Virus record (IMG/VR): IMGVR_UViG_3300032157_000371 | Span: 1 to 38,557 of that record | Reading direction: 5' to 3' (one strand) | DNA from: a virus | DNA length: 38,557 bases | Shown: positions 7,314-15,155 of the stretch, piece by piece | Position numbering within the stretch: position 1 is the first letter of the stretch | Layout of the letters: each line of letters starts with the position of its first letter | Position numbers and translations under genes: made by a program | Notes under the pieces: model-generated | The model's input: the letters and a program-made list of their open reading frames with translations, nothing else | What the model was told of the DNA's origin: nothing | The model's database searches: none

Positions 7314-8776
7314 AACCGAACGCCCTTGACCGGGTGATTTCCTGGTTTGATCCGGCTGCCGGCTTCCGCCGGATGCGATTCCGTGAGGCGGAGTCCATTC
7401 GCGCGTCTTATGACGCCGCAAGGACTGGTCGACGGACGGCAAATTGGGCGACTTCCGGCGCTTCGGCCAACTCTGAGATTGCCGCGGCGCAACCACTCTC
7501 TCGAGATCGATCTCGCGATCTGATCCGGAACAACCCGCTCGGGAGTAACGCACAGGGGAAATGGGCTGACTCGATCGTTGGGCCCGGGATTCTTTGCCGA
7601 TGGGAAGATCCCGCTGTCCAGGAGAAGTGGGACGCCTGGACGAAGCGGGCCTCCGCGGATGGACTGCCTCACTTCGAAGCGGTTCAGTACCTAGCCTGCG
7701 AATCGGAATTCGAATCGGGCGAAGTGCTGACTCGGTACCGGTCACGCCGGCGGTCGGATGGCATTTGGCCGCCCTTTCAGATTCAAGTTCTCGAAGCCGA
7801 TCATCTGGACACGGCAAAAACACAGCCGACAGATGCAAATGGCTACATCATTCACGGCGTCGAGTTCAATGCCGTTGGGAAAAGGGTCGCTTACTGGCTT
7901 TTCGAACACCATCCGGGCGATTCCAGTTCCGTAGGTATGCGGGGCTCTGTCGGGAATGCTTCTAAACGAGTGGATGCTGCCGAAATCCGGCACGTTTATA
8001 AGCCGTCCCGTCCCGGCCAGGTTCGCGGTGTTCCACGGTTGGTGTCGACTACGGCGGCGGCGAAGGATACCGCTGACTGGGAGGATGCGGAAATCGTTCG
8101 GAAACGGACGGAAGCCTGTATCGCCGCGGCGGTCACTTCTCCGGAGGGCGACGATTTCACCTTCACGGCCCAAGTGATGGACGCGAATGGGAATCAGGTC
8201 TCGACCTTTGAGCCCGGAATGATTTTGAAGACGAAACCGGGCGAAGAGGTAGTTTGGAACAATCCTGCGTATGCCGGCGGGTATGACGATTACAAAACGA
8301 GTCGGCAGCGCGACTTCGCCGCCGGCGCAAAAATGCCGTTCGAGCTGCTAACAGGGAACTACTCGAAGTCGAACTACAGCAGCTCTCGCATGGGGGTCGT
8401 CGCTTATGAACGGACTGTCGTTTCGACGCAGTGGAATGTGATCATCCCGCTCGTATGCGAAGCAGCTGCAGAAGAGTTCCTTCGGCTCCTTGAGATTTTG
8501 GACGGGCCGATCGCTAATAAGCGGCATGAGTGGAACCCGCCCGCATTCAATTTGTTAGACCGGCTGACGGAAGCAAAGGCGGACGAAGTGGAGCTTCGGA
8601 CCGGTAAGACGAGCTGGCCGCAACTCGTATCGAGAGCCGGTAACGATCCGTCGAAGTTGATCGAACAGATCGAGGAATTTGCAAAACGGCTGAAGAAAGC
8701 GGGCGTTAGCTTCTTCAATGGGCAGGATCTCAACATGGGCAAAAGCCAACAGGACCAACAGCAGGAGGAGCAATGA
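7283..8776 (+). CDS. Portal protein, lambda family
   Basis: 497 residues. The first 130 (FREAESIRASYDAARTGRRT, then LIRNNPLGSNAQGKWADSIV) are typical of lambda gpB-type portals, including the region where conserved Arg and Asn residues start the clip/wing. Later parts (EIRHVYKPSRPGQVRGVPRL, YDDYKTSRQRDFAAGAKMPF) match the family core. It forms the dodecameric DNA channel and binds TerL. The C-terminus is Gln-rich (QQDQQQEEQ). It overlaps gpW upstream and the protease/capsid gene by ATGA. Confidence 0.95.
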   Translation: MSPNTTQQRVKPNALDRVISWFDPAAGFRRMRFREAESIRASYDAARTGRRTANWATSGASANSEIAAAQPLSRDRSRDLIRNNPLGSNAQGKWADSIVGPGILCRWEDPAVQEKWDAWTKRASADGLPHFEAVQYLACESEFESGEVLTRYRSRRRSDGIWPPFQIQVLEADHLDTAKTQPTDANGYIIHGVEFNAVGKRVAYWLFEHHPGDSSSVGMRGSVGNASKRVDAAEIRHVYKPSRPGQVRGVPRLVSTTAAAKDTADWEDAEIVRKRTEACIAAAVTSPEGDDFTFTAQVMDANGNQVSTFEPGMILKTKPGEEVVWNNPAYAGGYDDYKTSRQRDFAAGAKMPFELLTGNYSKSNYSSSRMGVVAYERTVVSTQWNVIIPLVCEAAAEEFLRLLEILDGPIANKRHEWNPPAFNLLDRLTEAKADEVELRTGKTSWPQLVSRAGNDPSKLIEQIEEFAKRLKKAGVSFFNGQDLNMGKSQQDQQQEEQ

Positions 8777-10815
8777 GCCCTTTAGATAAGCTTTTTGCCG
8801 ACAACAAATCCAGCCCGCGCCGGTATGAAATTAAGGCCTCTACGGCCGCGGACGAAACGGAAGTGTTTCTGTACGACGCGATTGGCGGGTATTGGGGTGT
8901 CGATGCGGGCCAGTTCGTTAAGGATTTAAAGGCGATCAAGTCGTCGACAATCCATTTGCGGGTTAACTGTCCGGGTGGAGAAGTTAACGCGGCACGGGCG
9001 ATTGCCACGGCGATCGCTCAGCATCCTTCCAAGATCGTCGCGCACGTCGACGGAGTGGCCGCCTCAGCCGCCTCCTTTCTAATCCTTGCTGCGAAAGAGA
9101 TCGAGGCGACGGCTGGCGCATTCGTGATGGTTCACTCGCCGATGATGCTGACGGTTGGGAATGCCGCCGATCATGAGGCAGCGATCGCGCTCCTCGAAAA
9201 GTACGCTGACGCGATGGTGTCGGACTACATGCGCCGGACCGGCAAGGATGAGGCCACGGTTCGGGGCTGGATGGCGGCGGAAACATGGTTCACCGCTGAG
9301 GAAGCGGTGGAGGCAGGCCTGGTCGATCGCGTGGTGGAAGCGATTGCGGTCAAAAGCCAATGGAATCTTTCGGCGTATAAAAACGCTCCCGTCGCACTTC
9401 GCGCGGCCGAGCTCGGCGCCGTTGCGGTGGAGGTCTCGCCGATAACCGAAGTCCAGGGGTCTGCCCCTGATGACAACCAACCAAAGGAGTGCAACATGCA
9501 CAATCCAAACCCTGTTGATCCTACGGGGCAGAACCCGACCCTCAACGCGGAGGCAATCAAGGCTGAAGCACAGAAGGTCGAGCGCGCCCGTGTTTCCGAA
9601 ATTAGCCGCATTGGCGCAGCAGCGTCTCTGCCGGCCGCAACCATTCAAGCAGCGATTGCCGACGGACAGTCGGTGGAGGCCTTCAAGGATGCCGTCATTG
9701 AGGCGATGTATAAGAACAGTACCAAGGTCGAAACCCGCGTTGGCGCGCCTTCGGCAGAGATCACTCGCGACGAAGTAGAGACTCGCCGGCAGCTGATGAC
9801 CGGCGCCATCCTGAACCGCGTCGACGGCAATGTGTATAAGGTGGAATCGGCAAACGACTTCAAGTTCATGAGCCTTCCGCGCATGGCCGAAGAGTCGCTG
9901 ATTCGCGCTGGCGTGAACACCCGTGGCAAGTCGCCCAACGAAATCGCCGTCCTGGCGCTGCATTCCACCAGCGACTTCCCGATCATCCTGGAGAACAGCC
10001 TTCGGAAGGTTCTCCTAGACGCTTACGGCACTGCCGAACCCACATATCGGAAGTGGGCGAAGAAGTCTCAGGCTACGGATTTCAAGACCATGCGGCGCAT
10101 CCGAAAGGGTGAGATGCCGGTGTTCCTGGAAGTCCCCGAGGGCGGCGAGATCTCGATGGGCACGATGGGCGAAGAGCGCGAATCCTACGCGATCGCCACG
10201 TACGGTCGCGGGATCAGCTTCACCCGCCAGATGCTCATCAACGATGACCTCGGCGCCTTCAACGATATGGCCGGCGCGTTCGGTCTTCAGGCTGCCCGCC
10301 TCGAGAATAAAACCGTGTATGCCATTCTCACGGCGAACGCAGCGATGGCGGACGGAGTAACTCTGTTCCACTCCGATCACGCCAATAGCGGCACTGGCGC
10401 AATCGGGAACACCGGTCTCGATTCGATGTTCGTGGCAATGGCGACACAAAAGGGCATCGATGGTGTCACCGTCCTCAACATCGTTCCGAAGTACCTGATC
10501 GTTCCGCCTGCCAAGCGGATGACGGCGGTTACGGCAATGCGCGAAACGGGTCCGAGCGTAAAAATCTCGGAGCAGAACTGGTTTGCCGGCATGCTTGAAG
10601 TCGTTTCCGACGCCGAGCTGACGGACACGGCCAAGTGGTATGGCGCCGCCGCCACCGGGGACGTCGAGTATTCGCACCTGGCCGGGGCCGAAGGGCCGCA
10701 GTTCATTCGGCAGGAGAACAACGGCGGAGTCCTGGGGGTCACGATGTACGCGTTCCTGGACTTCGGCGCGAAAGCTGTGGGCTGGAAAGGCCTGTACTAC
10801 TCGACTGGCTCCTAA
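8773..10815 (+). CDS. Prohead protease / major capsid fusion protein (ClpP-like S14 plus Mu gpT-like)
   Basis: 680 residues. Residues 25-195 are a ClpP-fold protease: LRVNCPGGEVNAARAIATAI, nucleophile Ser98 (DGVAAS), His121 (VMVHSP) and the TWFTAEEAVEAGLVD block. The ClpP Asp position is Glu170, as I recall is common in phage versions. A linker at 225-245 (APDDNQPKEC) is followed by a helical, scaffold-like segment (246-330). Residues 390-680 are a Mu gpT-like major head subunit (KKSQATDFKTMRRIRKGEMP, then ISMGTMGEERESYAIATYGR). Such fusions are known but uncommon. An internal ribosome site could make the capsid part alone. Start overlaps portal by ATGA. Confidence 0.9.
   Translation: MSPLDKLFADNKSSPRRYEIKASTAADETEVFLYDAIGGYWGVDAGQFVKDLKAIKSSTIHLRVNCPGGEVNAARAIATAIAQHPSKIVAHVDGVAASAASFLILAAKEIEATAGAFVMVHSPMMLTVGNAADHEAAIALLEKYADAMVSDYMRRTGKDEATVRGWMAAETWFTAEEAVEAGLVDRVVEAIAVKSQWNLSAYKNAPVALRAAELGAVAVEVSPITEVQGSAPDDNQPKECNMHNPNPVDPTGQNPTLNAEAIKAEAQKVERARVSEISRIGAAASLPAATIQAAIADGQSVEAFKDAVIEAMYKNSTKVETRVGAPSAEITRDEVETRRQLMTGAILNRVDGNVYKVESANDFKFMSLPRMAEESLIRAGVNTRGKSPNEIAVLALHSTSDFPIILENSLRKVLLDAYGTAEPTYRKWAKKSQATDFKTMRRIRKGEMPVFLEVPEGGEISMGTMGEERESYAIATYGRGISFTRQMLINDDLGAFNDMAGAFGLQAARLENKTVYAILTANAAMADGVTLFHSDHANSGTGAIGNTGLDSMFVAMATQKGIDGVTVLNIVPKYLIVPPAKRMTAVTAMRETGPSVKISEQNWFAGMLEVVSDAELTDTAKWYGAAATGDVEYSHLAGAEGPQFIRQENNGGVLGVTMYAFLDFGAKAVGWKGLYYSTGS
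9485..9498 (+). promoter_or_regulatory. Strong in-frame internal ribosome-binding site and ATG for the capsid part
   Basis: AGGAG (9485-9489) with a six-base spacer precedes an ATG at 9496 that is in the same frame as the protease-capsid fusion (codon 242). This start would give a 439-residue product with the scaffold-like segment and capsid domain but no protease. The site matches the consensus better than those of most genes here. Use of this start is inferred. Confidence 0.65.
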
Positions 10816-10842
10816 TCGGGGCAACAACGACAGGAACCAACC

Positions 10843-10866
10843 AGGGGCGGCAGTGATGCCGCTCCT
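10843..10866 (+). terminator. Hairpin after the capsid gene
   Basis: AGGGGCGGCA and TGCCGCTCCT pair over 10 bases (one G-U) around a GTGA loop, which is a GNRA tetraloop. It lies 27 bases after the capsid stop and just before the ribosome site of the next gene. No T-run follows, so it may stabilise or attenuate the message rather than end it. Confidence 0.55.
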
Positions 10867-10889
10867 TAAACGAACAAAGGAAAAGCATC

Positions 10890-11651
10890 ATGACCAACAA
10901 AGTACGATCTGGTAATGTCGTTCCAGTCACGGCGCCGTACGCTCTCTCCAGCGGCGATGGATGCCTGGTCGGCTCGCTGTTTGGCGTCGCGATCGCGGAT
11001 TACGCCATCAGCACAGCCGCGGAAATCGATACCGTAGGCGAGTTCACTCTGCCGAAAACGTCTGCTCTCGCCATCTCGGCCGGTGACGTCCTGTACTGGG
11101 ATGACACGGAGAAGGAACTCAACAAAACTTCCACTGGCGTGGCTGTAGCCGTTGCGACGGCCGCTGCCGCAAACCCCAGCTCTACTGTTCAATGCCGTCT
11201 CACCAGCGGCTACAGCGGCGCCGTGGGTGAGACCGTTTTCCGGCAGGCAACCTTCACTATCAGCAACGCCGAGATCAAGGCTCTCCGGGCCGCCCCGAAG
11301 ACGCTTGTGGCGGCGCCAGGTGCAGGTAAGATCCTGGAGTTCATCAGCGCGTTGCTGTACCTGGATTACGGGACGAACGTGTTGACGGAATCGAGCGATA
11401 ACCTCGCCATCCGGTATACAGACGGCTCCGGGGCCATCGTTTCGCAGGCCATCGAATCCGGTGGCTTCATCGACGCCAGCGCTGACACGATTACCAACGC
11501 TCTGCCGAAGATCGACGCTATTGTCGCTGCATCGGCCGGCATCAACAAGGCGCTGGTCTTGCACAACACGGGCGACGGTGAAATCGCTGGCAATGCCGGT
11601 GCTGACACTGTGATCCGCGGCATCATCAACTATCGCGTCCACACGATCTAG
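10890..11651 (+). CDS. DUF2190-like capsid decoration/stabilisation protein
   Basis: 253 residues. Residues 1-110 (MTNKVRSGNVVPVTAPYALS, GDGCLVGSLFGVAIADYAI) match the DUF2190 fold found just after many major capsid genes, where it trims or decorates the shell. Residues 125-253 (TISNAEIKALRAAPKTLVAA onward) form a second beta-rich domain that often accompanies phage surface proteins. AAAGGA precedes the ATG. Placement between capsid and connectors supports the role. Confidence 0.75.
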   Translation: MTNKVRSGNVVPVTAPYALSSGDGCLVGSLFGVAIADYAISTAAEIDTVGEFTLPKTSALAISAGDVLYWDDTEKELNKTSTGVAVAVATAAAANPSSTVQCRLTSGYSGAVGETVFRQATFTISNAEIKALRAAPKTLVAAPGAGKILEFISALLYLDYGTNVLTESSDNLAIRYTDGSGAIVSQAIESGGFIDASADTITNALPKIDAIVAASAGINKALVLHNTGDGEIAGNAGADTVIRGIINYRVHTI

Positions 11652-11661
11652 TGGCAGCGTG

Positions 11662-11691
11662 GAGGAGAAGGCGTTCGCCCGCCTTCTCCTC
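11662..11691 (+). terminator. Perfect 12-bp stem hairpin after the decoration gene
   Basis: GAGGAGAAGGCG and CGCCTTCTCCTC form a perfect 12-base stem around TTCGCC, ten bases after the stop. This is the strongest hairpin seen in the window. No T-run follows, so it could act as a weak intrinsic or factor-assisted terminator or as a 3' RNA stabiliser that keeps head-gene message abundant. Confidence 0.65.
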
Positions 11692-11727
11692 GAACGTTGA
11701 TGGAAAGAAAATGCGGATTCTACACAA

Positions 11728-12024
11728 GTGAGCTGGCTCACCGCAAGAGAGGGACTGAGGGACATCGTCGAATCGACGTTTGCCGAGACGTTTCTTTACA
11801 CCCCACCGGGCGGAAGTCAGACTACTCTTACCGGCGTTCCTGAGTTTGGAACCAATCCCGAATTATCGATTGCTGGCATCATTTATCGCATGTGGGTGAG
11901 CCTTTCCGGCTTCTCTCCGGTGAAGGGTGCGTCGGTTTCCTACCAGTCGGCGACCTACCTGGTCATTGACATCGAGGTCGAGACGGACCAATCGGCCTGG
12001 TTAGTGTTGGAAAGACAAAGATGA
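11728..12024 (+). CDS. Head-tail adaptor-like protein
   Basis: 98 residues from a GTG (no better start). The beta-rich pattern, with GASVSYQSATYLVIDIE near the C-terminus, resembles gpFII-like/head-tail joining proteins that form the neck ring. Gene order (after the decoration protein, before the tail tube) agrees. A six-codon frame (11711-11731) ends at this GTG and might couple translation. Confidence 0.55.
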   Translation: MSWLTAREGLRDIVESTFAETFLYTPPGGSQTTLTGVPEFGTNPELSIAGIIYRMWVSLSGFSPVKGASVSYQSATYLVIDIEVETDQSAWLVLERQR

Positions 12025-12503
12025 CGAATCCTGGCAACCTGATCGACGGGATTGTCACTGGGCTGCGTGCCGTAGCGGACCTGGTAACCGAACATGGTGG
12101 GGACGCACAGAAAATCTCCGCATTTCTGGGGTTCTATCCCGACGGCGCTTGTCTTGCGCGCGCGGTCTATGAAATGCACGTACCCGGCACATTGGTGGTG
12201 TATCAAGGCTATGGCCCGGGCGGCGCGGGTAACACGTGGCATCACCGGGTCAGCTTGATTCATCGACCGCGCCGGAGCACAGATAACGACACGGCTTCCA
12301 CTTATCTAAAGTCGCTTTGGCTGTTCACGAATGGGACTCCGGCGGGGCAATCTCAGCGCCTGATCGATTACGAATTTCACGCCGACTATGAATCGATGTT
12401 GCCGCCGGTGCTCAGTCGCCAGACGATGATTTTCGATGAAAAGGGCGCCGCGATCGACTATTTCGAGCTCCAAATGCAAATTCCGGAAAAAGGGGATTAC
12501 TAA
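12021..12503 (+). CDS. Putative tail terminator / neck protein
   Basis: 160 residues, ATGA overlap with the gene before. N-terminal helix (LIDGIVTGLRAVADLVTEHG), then a beta-rich core with YEMHVPGTLVVYQGYG and a C-terminal strand region. Size and place between adaptor and tail tube fit gpU/gpZ-type tail completion proteins. The name is inferred from synteny; no clear signature is seen. Confidence 0.5.
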   Translation: MTNPGNLIDGIVTGLRAVADLVTEHGGDAQKISAFLGFYPDGACLARAVYEMHVPGTLVVYQGYGPGGAGNTWHHRVSLIHRPRRSTDNDTASTYLKSLWLFTNGTPAGQSQRLIDYEFHADYESMLPPVLSRQTMIFDEKGAAIDYFELQMQIPEKGDY

Positions 12504-12667
12504 TGAAGGGCAAAGTTACAATGCGCGGCCCCGAAGGGGATGTGGTGGAGGTCGACGCCAGTCCCGAGTCGCTGACTCCATTAATGGTTCTGGGCTATGT
12601 CCAGGTGATGAAAACAAAGCCCGCCGCCGGCGGAGAAAAAAAGAGCGAGGTGACCCTTGAGCGTTAA
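12503..12667 (+). CDS. Small structural-region protein
   Basis: 54 residues, starting at TAATG shared with the previous stop. KVTMRGPEGDVVEVDAS and LMVLGYVQVM look like a small beta barrel-like unit (x-x-R-x-P-x-G) often found between connector and tail tube genes. Function unknown. It overlaps the tail tube start by 11 bases. Confidence 0.6.
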   Translation: MKGKVTMRGPEGDVVEVDASPESLTPLMVLGYVQVMKTKPAAGGEKKSEVTLER

Positions 12668-13685
12668 CGCACGCGAACTGCTGGTCGGCTGGGGTAAAGG
12701 CAAACAGTCCGACATCGATACCGCTAACCTGGTGGGCGCCATCTGGCGTCTGAACAAAATCAACACGGCGCCGCTGGATCCGCAATTCATCACCGAGGAC
12801 GACGCGGCCGAATCTGGGAAGGGCCATGAGTTCGCCACGGCGACCTACAAGAGCCACGTCCTGATTGGCCCGCATCCAATCGAAAAGTTCCTTTCCTCCG
12901 AGATCATGGCTTGGGCGGCCGCGTTTGGCTTGGGCGCATGCGTGAAGACCGGCTCCGGACCGTACGTCTATACGTGCACTCCGCAAGTGCCGGCGACGGC
13001 GGGCATCGAAACTCCCTATTTCAGCTATATCGAGCAGATCCGGCCCGGCGGTTCGGCGATCTGGGACAAAATGTACCCTGGCTGCCGCGTCGCGGGCTTC
13101 CTGGTCTCATTGATCACGGCTCCCGGGCGCGCGAGCTCGAAAATCACCATCGATATGGTGGGCAGCGGAAAAATTACCGAGCCCAGCGCGATCACGCTGC
13201 CGGCGAAGACCACGGAAAAGGAGTTGCCTGCCGCCTCGCTCGCCTTCACCTCCATCAGCGTCAACTACGTCAGCCTGAAATGCATCATCTCGCTCGAGTG
13301 GGGATGGAACAATAACGTTCGCGAGAGCACGGGCTTCTACCCTGGCTCGGGAACCCAGAGCGGGTATGCGAAAAAGGGCCGGATTGAAAACGGCGACCGC
13401 ATGCCCGTTTTCCGTTTTGTTGCCCGGTGCCGTGTGGGGACGCCAGAGTACACGCTGCTGATCGCCCTGACGACGGGGACGGCCGTGATCACCCAGACGT
13501 ACGACGCCGACAACACCTACACGGCGACGTTCCATCAGCTCGCCTATAAGTCGGTGCAAATAGGCGACGATGAGGGCCTGGTGACGATCTCCGTCGAGGG
13601 CAGCCCGATGTACCACACCAGTAACGGAGTTCTAACCGTGGTCGCCACTACCGCGGTCGACGGAATTTGCGACGCGCCCGCCTAA
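12657..13685 (+). CDS. Major tail (tube) protein
   Basis: 342 residues from a TTG with GAGG six bases upstream. The start ARELLVGWGKGKQSDIDTAN is typical of tail tube proteins that begin with a short helix and then a two-sheet barrel. The long beta-rich body and the place before two chaperone-like genes and tape measure agree. It polymerises into rings around the tape measure. A long insertion (residues 200-280, with FYPGSGTQSGYAKKGRIENG) may be a surface domain. Confidence 0.75.
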   Translation: MSVNARELLVGWGKGKQSDIDTANLVGAIWRLNKINTAPLDPQFITEDDAAESGKGHEFATATYKSHVLIGPHPIEKFLSSEIMAWAAAFGLGACVKTGSGPYVYTCTPQVPATAGIETPYFSYIEQIRPGGSAIWDKMYPGCRVAGFLVSLITAPGRASSKITIDMVGSGKITEPSAITLPAKTTEKELPAASLAFTSISVNYVSLKCIISLEWGWNNNVRESTGFYPGSGTQSGYAKKGRIENGDRMPVFRFVARCRVGTPEYTLLIALTTGTAVITQTYDADNTYTATFHQLAYKSVQIGDDEGLVTISVEGSPMYHTSNGVLTVVATTAVDGICDAPA

Positions 13686-13699
13686 AGGAAAGATTTGCA

Positions 13700-14332
13700 A
13701 TGTTCGACGTTACGAGAGAAATCGAGATCAACATATACAGCGGCGGCAACAAGAAATGTGTTGTCGCCTGGCCGGCGGATTCCGACTGGAAGCGCCGCGC
13801 CAATAAAGTGCGCATCAAGCAGGAGGCGGCCGGCCGCGATAAATCGAAATCGAGCGTCATTGGTGCAGAGCCAGCAGCGCTGGAGATGTTCGAAAAGGTT
13901 CGCCGCGATACCGGTGCTGAGGCGGCCGAGTTTGACGCCGCCGAGGCGCTGACGGTGATCGACCGGTTGGAATACTGCGAATTGGAAGCCGGTGACGATG
14001 GAAATCCTGCCGTCGATATGCACGGCGATCGGATAACGGTGCGGATTGGCGCACTGCTACATCGCGGCAAGCCACTGTTCAGTGATTTGGTCCACGTGCT
14101 GCGACATCCTTCTTTGAAGCAACTTCGCGAGTACAAGCTCTCCTGCATCGACATGCATTCGGTGCGGCGTGGCACGGAAATGACTCAGCCGCTGGCGCCC
14201 GGCGAGGCGCTCTACGATGCGCTTGTGGAACGCCACGAGGGATACGCTGGTGCTGTTCCTGTAGTTCACAAGGACTTCGTCATCACAAATATTGTGGAAG
14301 CCGTTCGCGACCTGGAAGAATCTGGCGGATAA
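13700..14332 (+). CDS. Putative tail assembly chaperone (first gene)
   Basis: 210 residues from ATG 13700 with AAAGGAA upstream; an upstream TTG is within the previous gene. The fold seems alpha/beta (FDVTREIEINIYSGGNKKCV, then EMFEKVRRDTGAEAAEFDAA). Position right after the tail tube, followed by a short Glu-rich ORF, matches gpG/gpT chaperone pairs. No slippery heptamer was found at the junction, so the pair seems separately translated. Confidence 0.5.
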   Translation: MFDVTREIEINIYSGGNKKCVVAWPADSDWKRRANKVRIKQEAAGRDKSKSSVIGAEPAALEMFEKVRRDTGAEAAEFDAAEALTVIDRLEYCELEAGDDGNPAVDMHGDRITVRIGALLHRGKPLFSDLVHVLRHPSLKQLREYKLSCIDMHSVRRGTEMTQPLAPGEALYDALVERHEGYAGAVPVVHKDFVITNIVEAVRDLEESGG

Positions 14333-14337
14333 GCGCA

Positions 14338-14601
14338 ATGATGCGCGAGTTTCGGGAAGCCGTGGCAGAGATTCTGCGCAGCCAACAGCCGGAACTCCCA
14401 CCCGCCCTCTCTGAATTCATCCGCATAACCTTCGAGCTGGAAGTCGCGCTGGAGCTGGGCTTCACCGTTACCCTCGCCGAGGTCTCTCCTTTGGAGTTCC
14501 GCGCTTTGGTGATTCTGCGTGAGGAACGCGGCAAATTTGAAGAAGAAGAGCGGCGAATCGCCGAGGCGCAGGCGTCGCTCAAGAATCGAGGGTCTTACTA
14601 A
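14338..14601 (+). CDS. Putative tail assembly chaperone (second gene)
   Basis: 87 residues, helical and acidic. AEVSPLEFRALVILREERG and KFEEEERRIAEAQA resemble the C-terminal gpT-like helical unit that binds tape measure protein. It begins five bases after the preceding stop, in the -1 frame relative to it, and its stop overlaps the next start (TAATG). Identity is inferred from order and helical composition. Confidence 0.5.
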   Translation: MMREFREAVAEILRSQQPELPPALSEFIRITFELEVALELGFTVTLAEVSPLEFRALVILREERGKFEEEERRIAEAQASLKNRGSY

Positions 14602-15155
14602 TGGCGACAAAATACCAGACTAAGATCACTAAAGCGCGCTTCGTTGTGAGCCCTTTCACCGGGAGTCAGATGGTGGAGTTTGGGGATTCCATCCTGTCCA
14701 TGATTATGGCCCGCTGGGACCGGGGAATGGACGTCAATGACGCGACCGCTCCGCCGTTGGTCTCATTCCAAAAGTCGTATTTCGACAATGTATTCAAGGC
14801 GACCGGGTCCGGATTAGTTAGCATTCTTAGGTTCAACCGTGTTAGTGCCGACCGAGGTTACCGAGGATTCAAACAACGAAAGACTGGCCGTACGATCCGT
14901 GACCTGAATCTCACAGGCCGTTTGCGTCGTTCGATCAAAGTCTTATCTGCCAGCCAGAACAAAATGACGTTGGGCCCAACAGACGGGATGCACACCAGCC
15001 TGAAGCGTGGTGGCCAACTGAGCTTTTCAGATGTCCTGACCTTAAACCAGCGCCGGTGGCGACTGTGGGGAATTAGTCCGTCTGAAAAAGCGAAGATTGT
15101 CAAAATGTTCGCCGCCGGACGGCCGGTTCGAGCGGTCCAGACGAGGGCGGCATAA
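14601..15155 (+). CDS. Phage virion morphogenesis-like protein
   Basis: 184 residues. The middle (GRTIRDLNLTGRLRRSIKVL, SASQNKMTLGPTDG) and the C-terminus (RRWRLWGISPSEKAKIVKMF) resemble phage proteins annotated as virion morphogenesis or tail completion. In those, an IRDLxLTG motif is followed by a loop and a short helix. The N-terminus (MVEFGDSILSMIMARWDRGM) is helical. It lies just before tape measure, where related phages often carry it. Confidence 0.45.
   Translation: MATKYQTKITKARFVVSPFTGSQMVEFGDSILSMIMARWDRGMDVNDATAPPLVSFQKSYFDNVFKATGSGLVSILRFNRVSADRGYRGFKQRKTGRTIRDLNLTGRLRRSIKVLSASQNKMTLGPTDGMHTSLKRGGQLSFSDVLTLNQRRWRLWGISPSEKAKIVKMFAAGRPVRAVQTRAA

Noticed and set aside
9079-10827. 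Long minus-strand open frames opposite the capsid gene
   Set aside because: They mirror a high-GC, well-recognised capsid gene and have no recognisable domain or ribosome site.
11711-11731. Six-codon ORF before the head-tail adaptor
   Set aside because: Could couple translation but is too short to call as a gene.
14281-14340. Programmed frameshift site between chaperone-like genes
   Set aside because: No canonical slippery heptamer; the second ORF has its own ATG.
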